Positions 44,739 through 53,938 of a DNA stretch of 64,000 nt are shown here, in pieces (within the stretch, counting starts at the first letter, position 1; every line of letters starts with the position of its first letter). The notes below the pieces were generated by a model. It saw only the letters and a list, made by a program, of their open reading frames with translations, was not told the DNA's origin and ran no database searches. A program made the position numbers and the translations under genes. Source of the stretch: Thermus altitudinis (GTDB lineage: Bacteria > Deinococcota > Deinococci > Deinococcales > Thermaceae); the NCBI RefSeq assembly GCF_022760835.1, contig NZ_JAKTNQ010000011.1, positions 1 through 64,000 on the forward strand, in the 5' to 3' direction.

Positions 44739-46409
44739 TTACCCCTCCCCCCGCCTTACCTCCAGACTCCTAAGCCGGTTTACCGCCGCCCCCAGTTCCA
44801 AGGGGCGCACCTCAGCCAGCTCAGGGGTCTCCTCGAGGCCAAAGAGATCCTCCCCCTCCGCCAAGGCCCTCTCCACGAGCCTGGCCATGGGGGTGCGGCC
44901 ATCCGCCAGGCGCCATAACCGCTGCAACCAGGCCCCCAAGGCCCGCACCTGGGCGTTTTCAAAAAGGTCCAGGGCCGAGAGGTCCACCACCTCCTCCCCG
45001 TACACCAACTCCCTGAGACCCCGGCCCTTCACCCGGGCCTTCCGGCCTCTTCTGGGATCAAAGCTTTCGGGCAAGGGAGCCCGGGAAACCACGGCCAGGG
45101 GATACCGCGGCTCGCCAAAGGCCCGGCCCGTGGGATGGGCTTGGGCGATGGCTTTGGCCTCCTGGGTAACCTCCCTTGGGCGGTACTCCTCCAGGAGCAA
45201 AACGGTGTCTGCCAGGTCCAGGTAATCCCCCACCCCGCCCACCACCAGGACCAGGCTCACCCCCAGGGCCTTGAAATCCCCTATGCGATCCAAAAGCGGG
45301 GTCAGGGTTTCCCGCCGCACCAGGGCTTGCATGCGGGCATCCCGCACCAGGAGGTTGGTGGCGGAGGTATCCTCGTCCAGGAGTAGCACCTTGGCCCCCA
45401 GTTCCAAGGCCTCCAGGATGGCGGCGGCCAGACTGGTGGAACCCGAGGCATCCTCGGTGGTGAAGAAGGAGGTGTCCTGGCCCAGGGGCAGGTCGTGCAC
45501 AAAGGGCCTCAGGTCCACCCCCACCACGCTCCGGCCATCCTCGGACTGGACCCGTTGCGCCCGGGCATGGGTCACCACCCACTCCCGCCCGTCCCCAGGG
45601 ATGTGGGGATGGACCCCGTGGACCAGGGCCTCGAGGAGGGTGGTCTTTCCGTGGAAGCCTCCACCGGTGATGAGGGTAAGGCCCTCGGGAAGGCCCATCC
45701 CCAAGACCTCCCCCTTGTGGGGTACCCGGAAGGAAACCCGCAAGGAAGGCGGACTTTGGAAGGGCACCGCCCCCTTTAAGGGCCTTTGGCTCACCCCGCT
45801 CTCCCGGGGCAGGATGGCCCCCTCCCCCACAAAGGCCACCAGCCCCCTTTGGGGCAGGCGCTCCTGGATGTGGGCAAAATCCTCCGCCTGGTGGACATGG
45901 GCCAGGAGCTTCTCCACCTCCAGCTCCTCCAGAAACCCCCGAAGATGGTCCGCCAGGGCCCGAAAAAGCCTGGCCGCCTCCTTGCCCAGAATCCTCCGGC
46001 CCGAGGCCGGCAGACCCACCCGGAAGCGGAGGTAAAGGCCCTGTGGCGCAAGATGGGCCCCGGCCCGCCTTAGGACCTTGGGGCTTTCCACCTCCACAAA
46101 AACCCTACCCGAGTGGCCGCTACCCCCAAGGTGGGGTAGGTTCCGGAAACGGGCCTTGAGCGCCCGCAGCAGGAAGTCCTCCACCGCCACCCGCCCCACG
46201 GGGTGGGCGAAGACCCGAAGCCTCGCCGCGGCCTTGGCCGGATAGCGCACCTCCACCACGCTGGGAGAGGCAAAGGGATCGCCCTGCACGTGGACGAAGC
46301 GGAGGTCAAAACCGTCCCCCTGCCAAATGCCCTTTAGATCCTTGTAAAAAGGGTAAGGCCTCCCCTCCAAGGAGGCCAGAAAGGGGAAAAGCTCCTCCAG
46401 GCGCCGCAC
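44739..46409 (-). CDS. ABC-class ATPase domain protein
   Basis: A 556-residue protein of the predicted ABC-class ATPase family (PF09818-like, related to MRB1590). An N-terminal RNA/ligand-binding-like region (about 1-180) precedes the ATPase core: Walker A in LITGGGFHGKTTLLEALVHG, Walker B in KVLLLDEDTSATNLL, and SSG-like DASGSTSLAAAI. It has no membrane segments. Its function is unknown; RNA processing has been suggested for a eukaryotic homologue. GTG 46409 is the start, nine bases after the aminotransferase stop; TAGCCT lies at -12 to -7. Confidence 0.85.
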   Translation of the reverse strand: MRRLEELFPFLASLEGRPYPFYKDLKGIWQGDGFDLRFVHVQGDPFASPSVVEVRYPAKAAARLRVFAHPVGRVAVEDFLLRALKARFRNLPHLGGSGHSGRVFVEVESPKVLRRAGAHLAPQGLYLRFRVGLPASGRRILGKEAARLFRALADHLRGFLEELEVEKLLAHVHQAEDFAHIQERLPQRGLVAFVGEGAILPRESGVSQRPLKGAVPFQSPPSLRVSFRVPHKGEVLGMGLPEGLTLITGGGFHGKTTLLEALVHGVHPHIPGDGREWVVTHARAQRVQSEDGRSVVGVDLRPFVHDLPLGQDTSFFTTEDASGSTSLAAAILEALELGAKVLLLDEDTSATNLLVRDARMQALVRRETLTPLLDRIGDFKALGVSLVLVVGGVGDYLDLADTVLLLEEYRPREVTQEAKAIAQAHPTGRAFGEPRYPLAVVSRAPLPESFDPRRGRKARVKGRGLRELVYGEEVVDLSALDLFENAQVRALGAWLQRLWRLADGRTPMARLVERALAEGEDLFGLEETPELAEVRPLELGAAVNRLRSLEVRRGEG

Positions 46410-46418
46410 CCCTCTAGG

Positions 46419-47741
46419 CTACAGGACCTCCACCTCCACCCGCCTCAGAGCCCGGGAAAGCCGATCCACTCCCTCCAGGAACTCCTCCTCCTGGATGGTC
46501 AAAGGCGGGGCCACCACGAGAATGTTGTGCTTGGCCAGCACGTAAACCCCCTCGGCCAAAAGGGCCTTAAGCAGCGCCTGCATGGCGGGGCTAAGAGGGC
46601 CATGCCAAGGGGAAAGGGGTTCCTTGCTTTCCCTGTCCCTAACCAGCTCCAAAGCGTAGAAGGCCCCCAGGCCCCGCACGTCCCCCACCACGGGATGGCG
46701 CTCCTTCAAGGCCTCCAGGGCCTCCCGGAAAAAGGGCTCCAGGGCCAGCACCCGTTGGAAGATACCCTCCTCCAGGTAGGCCTCCACGGTGGCGAGCCCC
46801 ACCGCCACCGTCAGGGGATGGCCCGAGTAGGTGTGCCCCGTGGGCACGGGGTTCTCGTCAAAGTGGCGGGCCAGGCCCTCCCGCAAAAGCACGCCTCCCA
46901 AAGGCACGTAGGCCGAGGTCACCCCCTTGGCGAAGGTGATGAGGTCCGGCACCACGCCCAAGCGCTGGGCGGCAAACGCAGCCCCCACGCGGCCAAAGCC
47001 GGTCATCACCTCGTCAAAGACCAACAGGATGCCATGCCGGTCACACAGGGCCCGCACCCCATCCAGGTAACCTTCCGGGTACACGATCACCCCGTTGGAG
47101 CCCACCACGGGCTCCAGGAAGATGGCCGCCACCCGCTTGGGGTCCTCGTGGAGGAGGACCCTCTCCAGGTGCTCCAGGGCCCGGGCGGCCTCCACCTGCG
47201 GGTCCTCCGTGTAAAAGGGGCTCCGGTAGGGATACGGGGCGAAGAAATGTACCACCCCAGGGGCGGTACCCGGCTCCGTTGGCCAGCGGCGGTTCTCCCC
47301 GGTGAGGCTGGCCGAGGCATGGGTGGCCCCGTGGAAGGAGCGGTAAGCGGCCAACACCTTGAACCGGCCTGTGAGGTGGCGCACGAACTTCAAGGCATCC
47401 TCGTTGGCCTCGGTGCCCGAGGGGGCAAAGAACACCCGGGCCCCTTCCGGCCAGGGGGAAAGGTCGGAAAGGAGTTTCGCGAGAAGGGCCCTTTTGTCGT
47501 GGAAGAGGCTTGGGGCCGCGTAGGCCAAGGTGGCCGCCTGCTCGGCGATGGCCCGCACCAGCCTAGGGTGGCCATGGCCCAGGTTCAGGGCCACAAGGCC
47601 ACTGGAAAAGTCCAGGTAACGCCGCCCCTCCTGGTCGTAAAGCCAAACCCCCTCCCCCCGGACCACCACCGGCGGGTTCAGGGGGGCCTGGGCCACCCAA
47701 GGGGTAAGGACGTGCTTCTTGTGCAGGCTCCTGAAGTCCAT
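46419..47741 (-). CDS. Class III pyridoxal-phosphate aminotransferase
   Basis: A 440-residue class III aminotransferase. The sequence has YLDFSSGLVALNLGHGHP, APSGTEANEDALK, EPVVGSNGVIVYPEGYL, LVFDEVMTGFGRVG and the PLP lysine in ITFAKGVTSAYVPLGG. Candidates are omega-amino acid or taurine-type transaminases; substrate cannot be set. ATG 47741 is used; TATACT (47756-47751) lies nine bases before it, so the transcript leader is very short. Confidence 0.92.
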   Translation of the reverse strand: MDFRSLHKKHVLTPWVAQAPLNPPVVVRGEGVWLYDQEGRRYLDFSSGLVALNLGHGHPRLVRAIAEQAATLAYAAPSLFHDKRALLAKLLSDLSPWPEGARVFFAPSGTEANEDALKFVRHLTGRFKVLAAYRSFHGATHASASLTGENRRWPTEPGTAPGVVHFFAPYPYRSPFYTEDPQVEAARALEHLERVLLHEDPKRVAAIFLEPVVGSNGVIVYPEGYLDGVRALCDRHGILLVFDEVMTGFGRVGAAFAAQRLGVVPDLITFAKGVTSAYVPLGGVLLREGLARHFDENPVPTGHTYSGHPLTVAVGLATVEAYLEEGIFQRVLALEPFFREALEALKERHPVVGDVRGLGAFYALELVRDRESKEPLSPWHGPLSPAMQALLKALLAEGVYVLAKHNILVVAPPLTIQEEEFLEGVDRLSRALRRVEVEVL

Positions 47742-47750
47742 GGTTTCCCG

Positions 47751-47756
47751 AGTATA
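47751..47756 (-). promoter_or_regulatory. -10 box for the aminotransferase gene
   Basis: TATACT on the minus strand, nine bases before ATG 47741. Confidence 0.55.
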
Positions 47757-47807
47757 CCCCACTTTCCATAAGCCCCGCCCCAGCCTGAGGAGGCTTGTGG
47801 AAATAGC

Positions 47808-47826
47808 GATATTGCATTATCATTAC
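47808..47826 (+). promoter_or_regulatory. Candidate Zur/Fur-type operator before znuA
   Basis: Read on the minus strand, GTAATGATAATGCAATATC resembles Fur-family boxes built from NATAAT units. It covers the promoter region just four bases before ATG 47831, so zinc-bound Zur could repress znuA. Possible -10 boxes TATCAT or CATTAT lie within it. Confidence 0.6.
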
Positions 47827-47830
47827 TTAC

Positions 47831-48697
47831 ATGCGAGCGCTAACCCTTCTCCTCCTCCTGGGCCTTCCCCTGAACCCCGCCCTAGCCCAGCTCTCCATTG
47901 CGGCCACGACCCCCATCCTGGCGGACCTGGTGCGGCAGGTGGGGGGAAACCGGGTGAGCGTGGTGAGCGTGGTTCCCCCGGGTATGGACCCCCACACCTT
48001 TGAGCCCACCCCCAGCACCGCCAAGGCCTTGGCCAAAAGCCAGCTTCTCTTCGCCAATGGGCTTGGCCTCGAGGCCTTTCTCCCCAAGCTCCAGAACCTC
48101 CTCCCAAAAGGGGCCCGGCTGGTGAAGCTGGCGGAGGGGCAACCGGGCCTCATCTGTGCGGAAGAGGAACCCGAGGAGCACGAGGAGGACGGGCACGCCC
48201 ATGGCCCTTGCAACCCCCATTTGTGGCTGGACCCCACCTATGCCCTGCGGTATGCGGAGCGTATGGCCCAGGAGCTGGCCCGGCTAGACCCCAAGGGGAA
48301 AGGGGTTTACCAGGCCAACCTGGCCCGTTTCCGCCAGGAGGTGGAGAGGCGGGATCAGGCCTTTAAGGCCTGTAACCTAAAAGGCCTCAAGGTGGTCACC
48401 CAACACGACGCCTTCGCCTACTTCGCCCGCCGCTACGGCCTCGAGGTGGTGGGAAGCCTCACCGCCACGGGGGCCCAGGAGGTGGGAAGCCAAAGCTTCC
48501 TGAGGCTCCTCAACCGGGCCCGTCAAAAAGGGGTAAAGCTGGTCCTGGCCGAGCCCCAGTTCCAGGGCACGGCCCTTAAGGCCTTGGCCGAGGCCTTGGG
48601 CGCCCGGATCGCCGTGCTCTACACCGACACCCTAGACCGCAAGGTGCCGCATTACCTAGCCCTGCTAGACCACAACCTGAAGGCCCTGTGCCCATAA
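47831..48697 (+). CDS. znuA: Zinc ABC transporter substrate-binding protein
   Basis: A 288-residue ZnuA. The signal peptide is MRALTLLLLLGLPLNPALA, then QLSIAATTPILADLVRQVGG. Zinc ligands are His in PPGMDPHTFEP, the acidic/His loop EEHEEDGHAHG, HLWLDP and TQHDAFAYF, then YTDTLD. It binds Zn2+ outside the membrane and hands it to ZnuBC. No permease or ATPase gene is nearby. The start lacks a ribosome binding site and is probably leaderless. Confidence 0.92.
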   Translation: MRALTLLLLLGLPLNPALAQLSIAATTPILADLVRQVGGNRVSVVSVVPPGMDPHTFEPTPSTAKALAKSQLLFANGLGLEAFLPKLQNLLPKGARLVKLAEGQPGLICAEEEPEEHEEDGHAHGPCNPHLWLDPTYALRYAERMAQELARLDPKGKGVYQANLARFRQEVERRDQAFKACNLKGLKVVTQHDAFAYFARRYGLEVVGSLTATGAQEVGSQSFLRLLNRARQKGVKLVLAEPQFQGTALKALAEALGARIAVLYTDTLDRKVPHYLALLDHNLKALCP

Positions 48698-48698
48698 T
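48693..48698 (+). promoter_or_regulatory. -10 box for leaderless galK
   Basis: CATAAT at -12 to -7 from ATG 48705; it overlaps the znuA stop codon. GGAGG also lies before galK, but only one base away, too close for normal use. Confidence 0.55.
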
Positions 48699-48704
48699 GG
48701 AGGC

Positions 48705-49748
48705 ATGGGGTTCAAGGAGGTTTTCGGCACCCTGCCCGAGGCCAGCGCCCAGGCCCCGGGCCGGGTGAACCTTTTGGGAGAGCACACCGACTACCAGGAA
48801 GGCTACGTCCTCCCCACCCCCCTTCCCTACTTCACCCAGGTGGAGGCGGCCAAGGCCGAGGGCCGGGTGGAGGCCTACAGCGAGGACCTGAGGGAACTGA
48901 GGACCCGCCCCTTGGGAAGCCCGGCCCAGGGGGACTTCCTGGACTACCTCCTCGGGGTGGTCTGGGCCTTGAGGAAGGCGGGGCACCAGGTGCCCGGGGC
49001 CCGGTTCTACATCCGCAGCCAGGTGCCCATCGGGGCTGGGCTTTCCAGCTCGGCGGCCTTGGAGGTGGCGGCCCTCAAGGCCCTGCGCCTCCTTTACCGG
49101 CTGCCCCTTTCCGACAAGGAGATCGCCGTTTTGGGCCAGCGGGCCGAGGTGGAGTATGTGGGGGTGCGCTGCGGCATCATGGACCAGATGGCGGCTAGCC
49201 TAGGGGAAGTGGGCAAGGCTCTTTTCCTAGATACCCGCACCCTGGACCACGAAAACCTGCCCCTGCCGCCGGGAGCGCGGGTGGTGGTTTTGGATCTGGG
49301 GCTTAAGCGGCGCCTGGCGGAGGCCAGCTACAACCAAAGGCGACAGGAGGCAGAAGAGGCCGCCCGGCGCCTGGGGGTGAGAAGCCTTAGGGATGTGGCC
49401 GACCTTTGCCTGGTGGAAAGCCTGCCCCCTCCTTTGGACAAGAGGGCCCGGCACATCGTAGCCGAAAACCTACGGGTGCTCCAAGGGGTAAAGGCCTTGC
49501 GCAAGGGGGACGCCAGGGCTTTTGGCGAGCTCATGGTGCAAAGCCATCGTTCCTTGGCGCAAAACTATGAGGTGAGTCTTCCCGAGCTGGATACCCTGGT
49601 GGAGACCGCCTTGGAGGCTGGGGCCTATGGGGCCAAGCTCACGGGGGCGGGTTTTGGCGGGGCGGTGGTGGCCCTAGTACCGGAAGCTCGCTTCGCCTCC
49701 CTTCAGGAGGTCCTTACGGCCCGTTTTCCCAGGCTTAGGATCCTGTAA
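48705..49748 (+). CDS. galK: Galactokinase
   Basis: A 347-residue GHMP kinase. Signatures: GRVNLLGEHTDYQEGYVLP, the ATP loop PIGAGLSSSAALEVAALKA, GIMDQMAA and TGAGFGGAVVAL. It phosphorylates galactose to galactose 1-phosphate in the Leloir pathway. No other gal gene is nearby. ATG 48705 follows znuA by seven bases, but an internal -10 box suggests separate expression. Confidence 0.93.
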   Translation: MGFKEVFGTLPEASAQAPGRVNLLGEHTDYQEGYVLPTPLPYFTQVEAAKAEGRVEAYSEDLRELRTRPLGSPAQGDFLDYLLGVVWALRKAGHQVPGARFYIRSQVPIGAGLSSSAALEVAALKALRLLYRLPLSDKEIAVLGQRAEVEYVGVRCGIMDQMAASLGEVGKALFLDTRTLDHENLPLPPGARVVVLDLGLKRRLAEASYNQRRQEAEEAARRLGVRSLRDVADLCLVESLPPPLDKRARHIVAENLRVLQGVKALRKGDARAFGELMVQSHRSLAQNYEVSLPELDTLVETALEAGAYGAKLTGAGFGGAVVALVPEARFASLQEVLTARFPRLRIL

Positions 49749-49773
49749 AGCAGCCCCGCCCCCGCCCAAGGGA

Positions 49774-49779
49774 TAAGCT
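49774..49779 (+). promoter_or_regulatory. -10 box for leaderless formate dehydrogenase operon
   Basis: TAAGCT at -12 to -7 from ATG 49786. Confidence 0.55.
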
Positions 49780-49785
49780 AGAACC

Positions 49786-51258
49786 ATGGACAAGCCGAGC
49801 CTCCTCCCCCTCCTGGACGCCCGCTTGCCCCTCACCGAGGAGGGGATTGCCGAAGCGGCCCGGCTGGCGGGCGTGCCCTTGGCCCAGGCCTGGGGGGTGG
49901 TGCGCTACTACCCCCGCTACCGGGGGCTTCCCCAAGGAAGGCTTCTGGTGGACGACCCCGTGGCCCGGGCCCGGGGGTTTGCCCGCCTCCTGGAAGGGGC
50001 GGATGGAACGCACCCTCCCTTGGGCCTCGAGGCCCTCTCCCCCATCCATGTGCGCATAGAGGGGAGGGAGCGGTATGTGGAATACCAGGGCCATCGGGTA
50101 CCCTTTCGGGAGTTCCGCCTGCCCTTTCACCTGGGCCATGGGGAAAGGCTCCTTCCCCCTGAACCCATCCTGGACCTGGCGGCCTACGAGAGGATCGGGG
50201 GGCTACAAGCCTTGCGGAGCCTGCTTGGGGGTAGGCTTTCTCCCCACGACCTCATCCAGGCAGTGGAGGAGGCAGGGCTTTTGGGCCGGGGAGGGGCCGC
50301 CTTTCCCACCCACATCAAGATGCGGGCCGTGGCCCAGGGTGAAGCCCCCAAGTACCTGGTGGTGAACGCCGACGAATCGGAGCCCGGCAACTTTAAAGAC
50401 CGCTTCCTCTTGGAACACCATCCCTTCTTGGTTCTGGAGGGGGCCCTTCTGGCCGCCCTGGCCACAGGGGCCAGCCGGATCTTCCTCTACGTGCGGGAGG
50501 AGTTTGAGGCCGCCATGCTGGGCCTGGAAAAGGCCGTGGCCGAACTGAAGGAAGCCGGTCTCCTCCCCGTGCCCACCGAGGTCTTCCGCAGCGGGGGCCT
50601 CTACATCTGCGGCGAGGAAACCGCCCTCCTGGAGTCCATGGAGGGGAAAAGGGCCGAACCCCGCCTAAAGCCCCCTTTCCCCGTGGAGAAGGGCCTATGG
50701 GGAAGGCCCACCCTGGTGCAGAACGTGGAAACCCTAGCCAGCCTTCCCGTGATCCTGAAGGAAGGCCCCAGGGCCTGGCGACAAAGGGAGCCCAAACTCT
50801 TCTCCATTAGCGGGGACGTGGCCAGGCCCGGGCTCTATGAGCTTCCCCTGGGAACGCCTTTAGGGGAAGCCCTAAGGCGGGCCGGGGCGGAGTTAGGGGA
50901 AATCCAAGCGGTACTCCTGGGCGGGGCCGCCGGGGTTTTCACCAAAGACCTGGCCTTTCCCCTACGCTATCGGGAAAGGCTTCCTCTGGGGGCTGGGGCC
51001 ATGGTGGCCTTCGGGAAGGAAGTGGACCTATGGGAAGTCCTTTTGGGCCTGGCCCAGTTCTTCCGGGAGGAATCCTGCGGCAAGTGCTTCCCTTGCCCCT
51101 TGGGCACGGCGGTACAGGTGGAGATGGTGCGGCGGCGGGAACGGAGCAAGGCTTTGCTGCAAGACCTGGCCCAGACCTTAAAGGGAAGCCTTTGCGGCCT
51201 GGGCCAATCCGCCTACTGGGCCTACGCAAGCCTTTTGGAGGTGGAAGGTGCGGCTTAA
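49786..51258 (+). CDS. fdsB: NuoF-like beta subunit of formate dehydrogenase
   Basis: A 490-residue flavoprotein. Residues about 1-80 look like the helical NuoE/FdsG start (AARLAGVPLAQAWGVVRYYP) but lack its 2Fe-2S cysteines. The NuoF core follows: GLLGRGGAAFPTHIKMRAVA, YLVVNADESEPGNFKDR, YICGEETALLESMEGKR, and the cluster ESCGKCFPCPLGT with Cys in SLCGLG. It binds FMN and NAD(P)+ and receives electrons from the formate dehydrogenase. The next gene overlaps it by 11 bases. Confidence 0.9.
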   Translation: MDKPSLLPLLDARLPLTEEGIAEAARLAGVPLAQAWGVVRYYPRYRGLPQGRLLVDDPVARARGFARLLEGADGTHPPLGLEALSPIHVRIEGRERYVEYQGHRVPFREFRLPFHLGHGERLLPPEPILDLAAYERIGGLQALRSLLGGRLSPHDLIQAVEEAGLLGRGGAAFPTHIKMRAVAQGEAPKYLVVNADESEPGNFKDRFLLEHHPFLVLEGALLAALATGASRIFLYVREEFEAAMLGLEKAVAELKEAGLLPVPTEVFRSGGLYICGEETALLESMEGKRAEPRLKPPFPVEKGLWGRPTLVQNVETLASLPVILKEGPRAWRQREPKLFSISGDVARPGLYELPLGTPLGEALRRAGAELGEIQAVLLGGAAGVFTKDLAFPLRYRERLPLGAGAMVAFGKEVDLWEVLLGLAQFFREESCGKCFPCPLGTAVQVEMVRRRERSKALLQDLAQTLKGSLCGLGQSAYWAYASLLEVEGAA

Positions 51259-51847
51259 GGTGAACGGACAACCCGTGGAGGCCCAGGAGGGAAGCCTCCT
51301 CTTGGATGTGGTAGACGTTCCCACCCTCTGCCACCATCCCCACACGGAAACCCAGGGCCTATGCCGGCTTTGCCTGGTGGAGGTGGACGGACGCCTTCTT
51401 CCCGCCTGCGCCACCCCTGCCCGAGAGGGCATGGAGGTATGGACGGATACCGATGCGCTTCGCACCCTTCGCAAGACCCTTTTGGAATGGCTTGCCCTCA
51501 CCACGGACCTCAGCCTGGCCCCGGAGCTTCAAGACCTCCTCGCGTCCTATGGGGCCGACCCCGGGCGCTGGGGTGCCCTGACCGTAAGGAAGGGAAGTGC
51601 GCCCATCCGGGACAATCCCTTCTTCCTTAGAGACTACGCCAAGTGCGTGAACTGCCGCCGTTGTGTGGACGCCTGTGGGGATGGGATCATGGGGGTCTAC
51701 GCCCTGACCCTGGAGAACCGGGGCCTCCTCGCCCACCCTACCACCCCCCTGGACCGGCCCCTTCCCGAGACCCCGTGCGTCTTCTGCGGCAACTGTGTTC
51801 AGGTATGCCCCACAGGGGCCCTAAGGCCCCTAGGCCTGGAGGTGTGA
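51248..51847 (+). CDS. Fe-S subunit (NuoG/FdsA N-terminal type)
   Basis: A 199-residue ferredoxin-like protein. Residues 1-60 hold a 2Fe-2S plant-type site (Cys28, 39, 42, 54: PTLCHHP, GLCRLCLVE, PACATP). The C-terminus has two 4Fe-4S motifs, KCVNCRRCVDACGDG and PCVFCGNCVQVCPTGAL. This matches the N-terminal part that is normally fused to NAD-dependent formate dehydrogenase alpha subunits, here split off. The usual His/Cys cluster between the two halves is not seen. GTG 51248 overlaps fdsB. Confidence 0.85.
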   Translation: MRLKVNGQPVEAQEGSLLLDVVDVPTLCHHPHTETQGLCRLCLVEVDGRLLPACATPAREGMEVWTDTDALRTLRKTLLEWLALTTDLSLAPELQDLLASYGADPGRWGALTVRKGSAPIRDNPFFLRDYAKCVNCRRCVDACGDGIMGVYALTLENRGLLAHPTTPLDRPLPETPCVFCGNCVQVCPTGALRPLGLEV

Positions 51848-51848
51848 G

Positions 51849-53888
51849 ATGCGCACCACCTGCCCCTATTGCGGCGTGGGTTGCCAGGTGGAACCCACGG
51901 TGAAGGAGGGCCGCATCGTCCAGGTGCTGGCTCCCGACATCCCCCCCAACCACGGGGCCCTCTGTGTGAAGGGCCGCTTCGGCCTGGACTTCCCCTTCTC
52001 GGAAAAGCGCCTTCTCTATCCCCTGGTGCGGGAAAGCCGTAGGGAGCCCTTCCGCCGAGTGAGCTGGGAGGAGGCCTTGGACTTTGTCGCCAGCCGCCTC
52101 CTAGCGGTGCTGAGGAGGCGGGGGCCGGAAGCCCTGGCGGTTTTCCCCTCCGCCAAGACCACCAACGAGGAGGTCTACCTGGCCCAGAAGCTGGCCCGGG
52201 TTCTCCTGGGCACCAACCACGTGGACCACTGCTCCCGTCTTTGCCACTCCTCCTCCACCGCCGCCCTTTCCCGCTCCCTGGGCGGGGCCAGCATGACCAA
52301 TCCCATAGAGGACATCTGGAAAACGGATCTCTTCTTGGTGGTGGGCTCCAACACCACGGAAACCCACCCGGTGATCGGGGCCATGATCAAAAAAAGGGTC
52401 CGGCAAGGGGCCAGGCTCATCGTGGTGGACCCCCGGTACACGGGCATGGCCGAGGCCGCCACCCTCTGGCTAAGGCCCCATCCGGGCACGGATCTCTTCC
52501 TTTTCAACGCCATGGCCCGGTACATCCTGGAGGAAGGGCTCTGGGACCAAGGCTACGTGGAGGAGCGCACGGAGGGGTTTGCCGAGTGGCGGGCCTCCGT
52601 GGAGGGCTATACCCTCGAGGAGGCCGAGCGCATCACGGGGGTGAAAAGGGAGAACATCGCCCTCGCCGCCAGGCTCTACGCCACCACGGAAAGGGCTGGG
52701 GCCTATTGGGCCATGGGCCTCACCCAACACACCAAGGGCACGGCCACCGTCCAGGCCCTGGTGAACTTGGCCCTCCTCACCGGCAAGGTGGGCAAGGAGG
52801 GAGCCGGCCTGAACCCCTTAAGGGGCCAGAACAACGTGCAAGGGGCTGGGGACATGGGGGGGCTGCCCGACGTGTTCCCCGGGTATTTGAGGGTGGCAGA
52901 CCAAGGGGCCCGAAGGCGCTTTGAGGGCCTCTGGGGGGTGGGGCTCAATCCCCAGCCCGGTCTGCGCATGACCGAGGTCTTCCAAGCCATCCCCCAGGTG
53001 GAGGCCATCTACCTGATCGGCGAGGACCCCGTGACCAGCGAGCCCTACCAGGATCACCTGAAGGCCAAGCTGGAAGCCCTACCCTTTCTCGTGGTCCAGG
53101 ACATTCTGGAAAACGAAACCACCCCCTTCGCCCACGTGGTCCTACCCGCAGCCAGCTTCCTGGAAAAGGAGGGGACCTTTACCAACACCGACCGCCGGGT
53201 GCAACGGGTGCGGCAAATCCTGGAACCTCCCGGGGAGGCCAGGCCCGACTGGTGGATCATCCAGGAGCTGGGGAAGCGGCTGGCCCAGGCCCTGGGCCGG
53301 CCCTGGACCCTCTATTTAGGCCCGGAGGCCATCTGGGAAGAGGTGCGCCAAGCCATCCCTGAGATGCTAGGCGGGATCACCTATCCCCGCCTAGAAAGGG
53401 AAGGGGTCCGCTGGCCCTGTCCCGAGGAGGACCACCCTGGGGAGGCCGTGCTCTTTCAAGAGGGCTTCAACACCCCCTCGGGAAAGGCCCGCTTCATCCC
53501 CGTGGACTTCACTCCCCCGGCGGAGACCCCCTCACCGGAGTACCCCCTTGTCCTCTCCACTGGCCGGGTGCTTTATCACTGGCACGGGGGCACCCTAAGC
53601 CGCAATAGCCAGCTTAAGGAGGCCTACCCGGAGCTCAAGGTGGAGGTAAACCCCAAGGACGCGGAAAGGCTTGGCATCCAGGATGGGGAGATCATCCAGG
53701 TGGTGAGCCGCCGGGGCCGGATCCGGGCCCGGGCCTGGGTTACGGAGCGCACCCCCGAAGGGGTGGTCTATGCGCCCTTCCACTTCGCCGAGGCCCCCGC
53801 CAACCGCCTCACCTTAGACGCCCTGGACCCCATAAGCCGCATCCCCGAGTACAAGGTGAGCGCGGTGCGGGTGGAGAAACTGGACTAG
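51849..53888 (+). CDS. fdhA: Formate dehydrogenase catalytic subunit (molybdopterin)
   Basis: A 679-residue bis-MGD oxidoreductase. One 4Fe-4S cluster is bound by Cys5, 8, 12 and 39 (CPYCGVGC; ALCVKG). The catalytic metal ligand is Cys132 in HCSRLCHSSS, the non-selenium form of formate dehydrogenase; His133 follows. Other marks are LRGQNNVQGAGDMGGLPDVF and VVQDILENETTPFAHVVLPA. It oxidises formate to CO2. The start is one base after the stop of the Fe-S gene, so all three subunits form one operon. Confidence 0.92.
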   Translation: MRTTCPYCGVGCQVEPTVKEGRIVQVLAPDIPPNHGALCVKGRFGLDFPFSEKRLLYPLVRESRREPFRRVSWEEALDFVASRLLAVLRRRGPEALAVFPSAKTTNEEVYLAQKLARVLLGTNHVDHCSRLCHSSSTAALSRSLGGASMTNPIEDIWKTDLFLVVGSNTTETHPVIGAMIKKRVRQGARLIVVDPRYTGMAEAATLWLRPHPGTDLFLFNAMARYILEEGLWDQGYVEERTEGFAEWRASVEGYTLEEAERITGVKRENIALAARLYATTERAGAYWAMGLTQHTKGTATVQALVNLALLTGKVGKEGAGLNPLRGQNNVQGAGDMGGLPDVFPGYLRVADQGARRRFEGLWGVGLNPQPGLRMTEVFQAIPQVEAIYLIGEDPVTSEPYQDHLKAKLEALPFLVVQDILENETTPFAHVVLPAASFLEKEGTFTNTDRRVQRVRQILEPPGEARPDWWIIQELGKRLAQALGRPWTLYLGPEAIWEEVRQAIPEMLGGITYPRLEREGVRWPCPEEDHPGEAVLFQEGFNTPSGKARFIPVDFTPPAETPSPEYPLVLSTGRVLYHWHGGTLSRNSQLKEAYPELKVEVNPKDAERLGIQDGEIIQVVSRRGRIRARAWVTERTPEGVVYAPFHFAEAPANRLTLDALDPISRIPEYKVSAVRVEKLD

Positions 53889-53938
53889 CTTCTCTTCCTC
53901 CGCCGCAGGAGAGCCCAGCCCCTCAGGTTAGAGCGGTC

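Noticed and set aside
46527-47771. A 414-codon open frame antisense to the aminotransferase gene
   Set aside because: Long antisense frames arise from G/C at third codon positions. It has no ribosome binding site and its residues are His/Gly/Pro-rich low-complexity mirrors of the real gene.
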